Positions 55,867-64,000 of a stretch of 64,000 nucleotides of DNA are shown here, piece after piece. The notes under the pieces were generated by a model. The model worked only from the letters and a program-made list of their open reading frames with translations. It did not search any database and had not been told where the DNA came from. Origin of the DNA: Epiperipatus broadwayi (Eukaryota; Onychophora; Udeonychophora; Euonychophora; Peripatidae); NCBI GenBank assembly GCA_028023455.1, contig JAQFVV010012673.1, positions 538,567-602,566 on the forward strand, read 5' to 3'. The position numbers and the translations under genes were made by a program. Every line of letters begins with the position of its first letter. The first letter of the stretch is position 1.

Positions 55867-57415
55867 TCAGGAGAGGTGAACATGCTAACATGGTAAAGAA
55901 ACTCGTCATCAGCATCACATACCCTCCATATTATATATATCAATCATAATATAGATATTTCTAACAGCAAAATTCTATTTAGATGTGAAATCCATCACAA
56001 AATCACAGATACTATCAATATTCTTAACGGACCAGACTTTATTTACAAATGTGATGATATACGTAATTATCTTTCATTTGTTAAAGTCAGTTATTCAAAG
56101 CAAGTGTTAATTTTAATTCAGTTTATTCTCCTATTATCATTGTCCTATATTTTAAAAACTTTTGTGATTAGATGATATTTAATCTTGCTTCAGATGTTAC
56201 TTGTAAAATTTCTTCAACATGATGTTACAGTTCTTATTCAGACAATGGCAGATGTAATGTAGCTGAAATGTCTGGTTAATATTTATTGTTGATTACATAC
56301 AAAAAAACATGAAAAGTATTTTATAATTATGTATGTATATGAGACATTGAATGATAGATAATATTTTATGCAATATTCTAGATGGAGATGGCAATTATGA
56401 TGTAATCAGGCAACAACCAATAAATTGTTTTATTCTTCTTCTATCAGAGAAAGTATTAAGCTAAAAGCAGTTCCACTTTTGGCTTAATGTGCATTAAGTA
56501 ATACTATTATTATTACTATGTCACATGATTTCAGTTTGCACTGTCAGTTTTAATTGGCTGTTGCATGATTGTATGTCGTAGTTGAAAACTTTATCTAGAT
56601 TATTATATGAAAATTTCCCATTATATTACATTGTTTACTTCTATAAATTGGTGAACAATTTTTAATTTATAGACATGATTGATATTATGTACCCTGTTCA
56701 TTAATCACTGATATGTCAATAAATTAATGGCTGAATATTGTAAAAACTAAAATACTAGACATAAATACTCTATTATTTTCATAGGTTATTAGTGCTTGGC
56801 TGATAACTTATACATAATTCACAAAATATGTAGTTATTTCTAGTTTCATTTCATATATGTTGAACTAAGATCATTTTTAGTTCCATTTATTAATACCACA
56901 TTTCATTTGTTATTTAGGGATTGTTAAAAATTAAGTACTGCCTTCACATTCTGAATTGTTAAAAAAGGATTTCAGATTATTTACACTGTATTTAATCAAA
57001 ATAATATACAGGGTTCAAACTCTGATTTATCACAACATTAACAAATTAAAGCTTAAATAATATTAAAGCTAAAAGAATAGAGGGATCATTTCATTTTTTC
57101 ATAATTTATTGACATTTTATTAATAGTTTGCACATAACAAGTACTGACAGGCAAGGCTATTTCCGTTTCACTTTCATATACCTATATATTAAGCATGTTA
57201 ATAATAACAAGAAATTCATTAAAGATTATGATGTAATTCTAATAACAAACATTCAATAATATATTGTTTAGATGGATGGGCAAGTATACCATTCTATTGT
57301 GGGTTTATTTATTTTTGTCTTGAAACATATTATCTAATATGACAATTAAAACCGTTACAGAATTTTTCATCATTCTACTTTGAACTTCAAACAATGATAT
57401 GAAAACAATGCCGAT
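55867..57415. other. AT-rich DNA, nothing recognised
   Basis: No repeat-family member or exon-like stretch was supported here. Confidence 0.4.
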
Positions 57416-57421
57416 TATTTA

Positions 57422-60400
57422 CATTATAATCATCATTATCAACCATTATCAATCCACTGCAGGATGAAGGTCTCTCCAAGTTTAATCCATCTTCTCCGAT
57501 CTTTAGCTTCTCTTCTCCACATCACCCCTACACATTTTCTTATTTCATCCATCCATCTTACATGTGGTCTCCTTCTGGGTCTTTTACAATCTCTTGGAAT
57601 CCAGTTTAAAATTTCAATTGTCCATCTATTATCATCTCTTCTAGCAATATGTCCAGCCCAACTCCACTTCAATCTTTTAATTTTTTCAATTAGGTCAGTA
57701 ACACCTGTTTGTTCTCTTACCCATACATTGCGTTTTCGATCTCTTCTTGTTACTCCCAACATACAACTCTCCATACTTCTTTGAGTGGTCTGAAGTCTCT
57801 GTATTGATCTTCTATTAAGTGTCCAAGTCTCAGATCCATAAGTAAGAACTGGTAAAACACATTTGTTAAAAACCTTTCTTTTCAAACACATAGGCATATT
57901 TCCTTTTAATATCAAGTTATTTCTACCAAAAGCACTCCAACCAAGTTTAATTCTATGATTAATTTCCTCTATTATGTTTCCATCTGTATTAATAATCTAC
58001 CAAGGTATTTGTAACTCTTAACTTCTTCTAATTCATCATAATCAATCTTTATTTTCATATTTTGAGCAAATCGATTAAACATTACTTTAGTCTTTTTAAC
58101 ATTTATCTTTAGTCCTACTTTCCTACTTTCATCTGATAACTCCTGCAACATTTCCTGCAGCTCGAAGCATTATTTGCAAAAACAACTACATCATCTGCGA
58201 AATCTAAATGACTTAAATAATCTCCATTTACTTTCACTCCTTTAGTTTCCCATTTTAATCCACAAAATACTTCTTGCAGCACTCTGTAAAAGTTTTGAGA
58301 TATGGAGTCACCTTGTCTTACACCTTTCTCAATGTTGACTTTCCCAGTATCATTATGTAATCTAATTGTTGCTGTTGCATTTTTATAAATATTCTTTAAA
58401 ATATGACAATATCCTGGATCTATACCTTGATGATCCAATGCTTTAATCACTGAAGAATGTTTATAGAATCAAATGCCTTTTCATAATCTACAAATCCAAA
58501 ACATAATGGCAACTCATATTCATTTGTCCTTTCTATAACTTCTCTCAATACCTGAATATGATCTACTGTACTAAAACCACTTTTAAATCCAGCTTGTTCT
58601 CTTGGTTGGTGAAAATCCAAGGTTCTCTGTAGACGAGTTGTAATTATCTTGGTAAAAATTTTATATAAAACTGATAAAAGGCTGATAGGTCTGTAATTTC
58701 TAATATCTTCTTTATCACCTTTTTAAAATATTAATATTAATACTGCATTCTTCCAATCATCCGTACATCTTTATCATTTAGACATTTGGTATATAACTTT
58801 GCTAAAAAAATTTCTGTTTCTTCACCTGCTTCTTTTAATATATCAATTATAATTCCATCATTACCTGGAGCCTTTCCTTTTTTCATACATTTAATTGCAT
58901 TTCTCACTTCTTCATTTAAAATTCTGGCAATTTGGAAGATGTAATAGATATAGGAGGTACTTGTTCTTTATTACTATATAATTCTTGATAAAAATCTTCT
59001 ACCAATTTCATAATGTCATCCCTCTTTTTATAATAATTCCATCTTTTTCCTTATTGCAGATATAAATTCCTACCAATACCAAAATGTTGTTTTACATTCT
59101 TAAGACTTTTATTTTCTTCTACAGCTTTTCTCGCTAGTTCACAGTTATACTTTCTTATATCATTTTCAACTCTTTTCCGCACCATTTTACAAAATTCGAG
59201 ATATTCAATTCTTTCTAATGCATCATTCTTGCATATCTTCATATTCCTTCTTTTCTTCATAAGTTCTCTAGTCTCAGTAGAAATTTTATTAGTCAATTGC
59301 TGCTTTTTTCTACCAGCTATCTTTGTTGCAGTTTTTAAAAGTGTATCAGTTATTTTCATATTAATTTCATTCAAATCTGAATCATGTTCAAAATCTACTA
59401 ATACTTGAAACCGATTTGTAAGTTCTAATTTAAATTCATTGGAATGTTTTTTAAGATTAGGAATATCAACTGTAAATATAGTTTTTCTTAATAATTTTTG
59501 TCTCTCTAGTTTTACATTAACATGTATCTTACCCCTTACTAATCGATGATCACTTCCTGTGTTAAATTTATTAAGAACATTACAATCTTGAAATATGTAT
59601 TTCCTGTTAGTCAAAATATAATCCAATTCTGCTGTACCTTCATTTGGATGCTTCCATGTCCATTTCCTTCTAACATTTTTCTCAAAAAAGAATTCATAAT
59701 ATAAAGTTTTCCTTCTCTGCAAACTCCACAAGTCTATGTCCTCTCTCATTTCTATTACCATAACCAAAATTACCTACAACACTTTCATCTTTCATTTGTT
59801 TACCAATTCTAGCATTAAAATCTCCCATAACAATTTTAAAATGTCGTTTACTCTGATCAAAAGCCTTTTGTACATCCATATAAAAATCTTCTACTACTTC
59901 ATCACTGTGAGAACTTGTTGGGGCATAAACCTGAATTATCTGCATTTGATATCTGCTATTAAGTTGTATAACTAATCTTGCCACTCTGTCTGATACACCA
60001 TCAATCTCCACAATATTGTTCTTCCACTTTTTATTTATAATGAATCCTACTCCACTTGTATTTCCAATATTTGTGCCTTTATAATAGGGCATATGTCCAC
60101 TTTTTAAATCAATTGTCTCTTCACCTTTTCTTCTAACTTCACAAAGTCCAATAATATCCCATTTAATATAAGAGAGTTCTTCTTCTAATTCTTGCAATCT
60201 TCCTTCACTTGAAAGTGATCTGCAGTTGTAAGTACCTAAATAAAAAGTCGTCATCAAATAGCAGCCTGGGTCCGCCTCCAGGATATTCTTAGCACCCTCC
60301 GCCTTCGGCCACCAACCGCTGCCTTGGTTGGTGACTTTACAGCCTTCTGGGATTAAGGGCCATGCTTTATTTTTGTCTGTCATAATTGTATAATTGGGAA

Positions 60401-60704
60401 AAATCTTTATCATTTACACAAACATTCATTCTGCCTTATCAGGCACTGAGAAGAAAGACCATGGTGTTTCTTGATCTTAAACTCAGAGGTAAAAAGCCAA
60501 TAAACTCACCATGCTGGCTAATGCATGTTGGTGAGCAGCCCATCCATGTTCGTATACTATATGAATAAACATATAGTAATAACAGCTGCAACGACAAGAA
60601 CGTATGGAGTGGACATTAGGAATTTGCCCTGCTCGGTTCCTTTAAGGCCTCCAAGAGGAATCAAAGGGTCTCCTTTCAGTTAATAGCAAACTCCTTTCTG
60701 CAGC
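57422..60704 (-). mobile_element. RTE-like non-LTR retrotransposon, second nearly full-length copy
   Basis: Same element as 17225-20511, with the same 5' terminus (GCTGCAGAAAGGAG, 60704 leftward) and a TGA/TAA-rich tail at 57425-57440. Nucleotide identity to that copy looks above 90% by eye. Flanks give only an imperfect TSD (CATTATA at 57422 versus CATTTATA at 60704). The 5' leader contains conserved stretches shared by both copies, such as 'gaacatggatggg' and 'gaaacaccatggtctttc'. Confidence 0.9.
57439..60383 (-). pseudogene. endonuclease-reverse transcriptase ORF, multiple frameshifts
   Basis: Domains in order from the ATG at 60383: endonuclease (YNCRSL, LCEVRR, VMGDFNARIG, SDHRLVR), reverse transcriptase (DYEKAFDS region at about 58470-58500 plus strand, GVRQGDSIS, FADDVVVFA) and C-terminal region (LKWSWAGHIARR, WIDNG). 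Breaks: near 59700, where a base is lost after FAEKE; near 59070 (after FGIGR); around 58720-58760; near 58450; near 58165 just after FADD; and near 58000. The Gln and Tyr codons mutated to stops in the other copy are intact here, so the two copies decayed independently. Confidence 0.85.
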
Positions 60705-61128
60705 ATTTATACTGAGAGGTTTGTGGATCAATTCTTAGCTGAATGAAGTAGTAAATAAAATAAATATTTTATCTATCGAGATTGAATTAGCAAAACATTG
60801 TGAATATCCTATTAGTTTATTAATTATTTTATATATATTTAGGAGGAAAATCTGATTTTGCACAAAGCTAAGTGGTTGATAAATATAAATCACATGGAAT
60901 GGCATAAATCTACTCCAACCATAAATCTACAATCTGTTGTCAAGGCAACCATTATAAAAAATAATGCCTTAGAGAGTTACTTTGACAGTGGTTTTAAATT
61001 TATAGTCAGCATTTAACTGTTATCATGTGATATACATATATATTATTTAAAAAGTCGTGTGCTGATGTGAATCCAGCTACATTGAATGTGCATTGAAAAA
61101 GAGAATTTATAAGCATAACTTTTATATA
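60705..61128. other. AT-rich DNA with a possible family F fragment
   Basis: 60925-60965 ('caatctgttgtcaaggcaac') resembles part of the left arm of the foldback at 61139, so an old partial copy is likely. Confidence 0.35.
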
Positions 61129-61282
61129 TTTATAACTGTGTAGATGATAACAGTTATTAAGCTATCAACAATCTCAACCTGTAGTCAGGGCAACCACTTT
61201 TAACAATAAAGAAGGTTGTCTTAACTGCAGGTTGCTATTGTTGATAGCTTAAGGGTTCATTTTTGTCATCTACATTTATAAA
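61129..61282. mobile_element. small foldback/MITE (family F)
   Basis: The left arm 'tgtagatgataacagtta', 'aagctatcaacaatctcaac' is answered by 'ttgctattgttgatagctta' and 'gtcatctaca' (61139-61273). Flanks TTTATAAC (61129) and TTTATAAA (61275) make a likely 7-8 bp TSD. That size suits hAT-type mobilisation, but no transposase is present. Confidence 0.65.
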
Positions 61283-61441
61283 CTTATTGAAACCTTGAGT
61301 AATTGTCTTTATTGTCTTATGACTATGTATTAAATGTGTAACATGAAAAGGTAAACAAGCTCAGTGAGTAATATATAGTTGGAACTAAAGCAGTTTTTCT
61401 TGTTATATGTTTAATATCTAATCATAAATATTACATTTCGT

Positions 61442-61548
61442 CTTGCATTGGTCAGCGCGACTGCCTTGCACTTGCAGGCAGTTGCCCGAGTTGCGGGTCC
61501 ATGTTCCGGTCGATGCTATGACACTTAAAAAAAATAAAAATATTACAA
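61442..61548 (+). mobile_element. tRNA-derived SINE, family D subtype 2
   Basis: Head 'gcattggtcagcgcgactg' lacks about ten bases of the A-box region; body 'ccttgcacttgcaggcagtt' as at 54418; B box 'gcgggtccatgttccggtcg' altered; A-rich tail. AAATATTACA on both sides is a possible TSD. Confidence 0.75.
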
Positions 61549-62870
61549 TTAACACAAGGAATGTAAAATTAAGGTTATAGAACTTTTATATAATAAATTG
61601 TGATGTTCTGTGGATAAATTTAAATCTGCATTTGTTGAACATTCAGTTGTTTCTATGTTAATTGCATCCTTATTTTATGTGCAACAAACAATTTTAAGGA
61701 AAGAAAAATTAAGGACACATTTTATAAATATGATAGGCAATTTATTAAATAAACAATGTAATTGTGTTAATATACATAAAACATAAATTATGGAAAGTTG
61801 ACCATTTGTGTGGGAATGGTAATGTTATGGGACATTAAAGAGATTTTTTTTATTTTTAAATTTTCACTATTAAATATTACTCGGCCTATATGCCAGAAGC
61901 TGGTTATAACTATTATTTATTTTTATATATTGGTATTTTGAATATTGTAGACTTTATTTCAAAATGTTTTGTTTATATACATGTTAATAAATTTTTAACA
62001 GATGTAATTGTTAAAATATTTTAATGTGTGGATATATCTGTTATATTTTATATCAGAAAAATTAATATGAAAATATACCAAATATTTCCATATATTAATA
62101 TATTGTAAAGGTAAACGCCCTTTTTAAACAACTGGTAATGATCAAGTTAAAAATGAAAATTATTTGCAAATTAATTTTAGTGTAGGGGAATTTAAATATA
62201 ACTAATGGGCAGCAGGGTGATAAATCAATAATAGACACACGTAACAATTAAGTTGAACATACATAGAAAAACAATCACTATGCAGATTCAATTACATTTC
62301 CTGATTGCCATCTCCTTCCACTTAATGCTATTATTAAATTGATAAAATAAATTATCAGCTTGGACTTTGAATGAGAAATGACAAACAACAAAATTATTAA
62401 CAATAACAATAACTTTAATTACACATTTACACTTAAAAAAATTATATGATGAGCATGGGTGAGAGGGAAATCTTTTTGATTATAATAATTCATCAAGAAA
62501 AGCTAATAGAAAGTTTAGTTAATTACCTTAACATCTTTGTGAGCTCACATACACTTCTGTCTCCATAAATGTGGATACATGGTGATTACAATCATTAAAT
62601 TTAAACACTGTCTAGCAATATTAACATTTTACCTTCTTTTGATTTATTCCATGATAGTTTTTCCTATAGGGGTTTCTACTGTGATTTTCCTATGAGCACC
62701 AACATAAGTAAATTCTCAGACTAATTATAGAAAGTACATTTCTCCTCTATAATGTATTAGAGGCAAGTTCCTTATAGTGAAAGTGTCATAGGTTTTTTAG
62801 CATTAGCTTTAAATAGTAGTTGATAGACAGGCACAATCAAAATTAATTTTAAGATATTTCTTTGCTTACA
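61549..62870. other. AT-rich DNA, no repeat family recognised
   Basis: No supported feature; relatively free of the repeats that fill the rest of the window. Confidence 0.4.
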
Positions 62871-62871
62871 G

Positions 62872-62960
62872 CTCCATATTTAGCTGTAATATTGGAGAAA
62901 TCAGAGGAAACATTATTGAAAGTTTTACATTCGAAAAATGCATCATATTTCCTTAAATAA
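62872..62960 (+). other. candidate exon A of a low-repeat region
   Basis: Follows 'aagatatttctttgcttacag', a strong 3' splice-like tract. A frame entered with two leading bases reads PYLAVILEKSEETLLKVLHS, then KNASYFLK and a stop; a second frame is also open. Protein-like composition, but no family recognised and no donor found. Confidence 0.25.
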
Positions 62961-62990
62961 CAATTACAATTTTTATTTATTTCTATTCAG

Positions 62991-63081
62991 TACATGGGGT
63001 GATGAAGTAGAATTAACAAAAAAATCCTGCCTTGTTTTGGAGATGCATATGATTTTAGAAAATATCAGATGGTTCCTATAG
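62991..63081 (+). other. candidate exon B of a low-repeat region
   Basis: Follows 'tttttatttatttctattcag'. With one leading base the frame reads TWGDEVELTKKSCLVLEMHM, then ILENIRWFL and a stop. If real, A and B would be alternative terminal exons, since A ends in a stop. Confidence 0.25.
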
Positions 63082-63485
63082 CAAAATTCTTTTGTTTGAA
63101 ATAATAATCTTTAATTTAAAAAAATTAAATGCTAATACATTTTACTTTTAACAATAATTATTGCCATTTTACACATGTCTTTTAATATTTTGTAATATAA
63201 AATAAAGAAAAAATATTCAAATAAAAGCAACACACTGTAAACTCAGATGTGAGGATTGCATATAAACATTAAAAACATAAAGATAAACTAGTTAACAAAT
63301 CAATCAAAATTACCACAAATTCACAACTCAACCAGACTAGCCAAAAATAAATTCTAAAACAGTGCAGGAGGATAGTGACCTCAAACGGCATTCTACACCC
63401 CATGATGCTGTGTAACGATCATCACAGAGAGGGGAGACATTCTAAACCATGATATCTATCCAGAGAAGAGTACCACAAAGCTTAC

Positions 63486-63532
63486 CTTCTGATGTACCTG
63501 AAGTACCAGCCACAATAAATATTGGTAACATT
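63486..63532 (-). other. candidate 47-nt exon, minus strand
   Basis: The minus strand shows 'gtttttaagtag', then ATG TTA..., reading MLPIFIVAGTSGTSE, then GTAAGC as donor. The 5' tract is weak. The surrounding 63365-63500 stretch is clearly less AT-rich than its neighbours. Confidence 0.2.
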
Positions 63533-63937
63533 CTACTTAAAAACTACTGAGCTCTTAATCAATCTCTAGATTTGTAATTCTCAATGTTTAAGATAGCTTA
63601 TTCAGAGTAAATTGAACATTCACCTTTTAAATACTTAAATTTCTGTTTAAAATAATGTATTTCAGTTGTCTACATAGCTGCACTAAGAAAAATAAACAAT
63701 TAGATAGTTAACAGCAAGCATGTTCCCCAGGTTTAAGTATAAAAGATTAGTTAATGGGAGAAAGAGATATTTACATTTATTAAACCTATTTTTTTTAAAG
63801 GGTCATTATTTAACTTAATATTTTTTTGTCCTCAGTATGACAATATAAAATTCTCAAACATTAAATATATTTAAGAGTATTTTTATTTTAAAAAAAGGAA
63901 AGAAAGGGGAAGAACAAAATAAGATTTTAATAAGTAG

Positions 63938-64000
63938 TCAAAATAAGAGTCATAGATCATATGACCCAATTCTCTTAAGCTTGTAAGATATAATCAATGA
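63938..64000 (-). mobile_element. family J copy running off the window
   Basis: 'aagagtcatagatcatatga', 'cccaattctcttaagcttgt' and 'aagatataatcaatga' match the reverse complement of 44310-44364, the right end of the foldback at 43858. The rest lies beyond the window. Confidence 0.7.

Noticed and set aside
1-64000. CRISPR arrays, operons, bacterial promoters or ribosome binding sites
   Set aside because: The sequence is animal nuclear DNA in character; the regular repeats found lack spacer-repeat structure.

Overview
The window is strongly AT-rich eukaryotic DNA (roughly 70-75% A+T by eye) with no complete protein-coding gene. The content points to an invertebrate animal: a compact single-ORF non-LTR retrotransposon with an AP endonuclease and a TGA-repeat tail (RTE-like), Penelope-like element (PLE) remnants with a GIY-YIG endonuclease, tRNA-derived SINEs with poly-A tails and long target-site duplications (TSDs), and many small inverted-repeat elements. 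I cannot assign a phylum from sequence alone.

Layout. 0-9 kb: mostly featureless AT-rich DNA, microsatellites, one decayed LINE fragment and a pogo-like inverted-repeat element. 8.5-13.5 kb: TTAA-type element A copies, including a degenerate tandem array, plus a LINE tail. 14.6-14.9 kb: two tRNA-derived SINEs. 16.3-22.5 kb: a duplicated unit (R1 plus a foldback of family B) split by a nearly full-length RTE-like LINE with an exact 10-bp TSD, followed by an older LINE relic carrying a PLE arm. 23.7-35.7 kb: PLE remnants, two more LINE relics and two family-B dimers (period about 472-475 bp). One dimer is nested in a PLE remnant, and both insertions keep their TSDs. 37.8-39.0 kb: possible exons of a membrane protein, the best candidate host coding sequence. 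39.3-41.6 kb: element A, a piggyBac-like transposase relic and a 1.0-kb TIR element with an 8-bp TSD. 43.5-44.4 kb: element A and a long foldback with a 14-bp TSD. 51.2-52.5 kb: a decayed coding-type array of about 30-residue repeats. 53.5-55.9 kb: LINE tail, SINEs, a long palindrome, element A. 57.4-60.7 kb: a second nearly full-length RTE-like LINE. 61-64 kb: a small foldback, a SINE, and a low-repeat stretch with splice-site-like signals.

The most interesting system is the pair of element families carrying hammerhead-ribozyme-like cores. Family B has CTGATGA and GAAA around a short paired stem II, a tiny self-complementary stem III and a stem I with an internal loop; it occurs as partial dimers and as foldbacks. 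The PLE-type arms (family C) pair a tRNA-like promoter module with a separate CTGACGA/GAAA core. The two families are physically nested here. Nothing in the window looks like an active autonomous element: every LINE, PLE and transposase reading frame I followed is broken.
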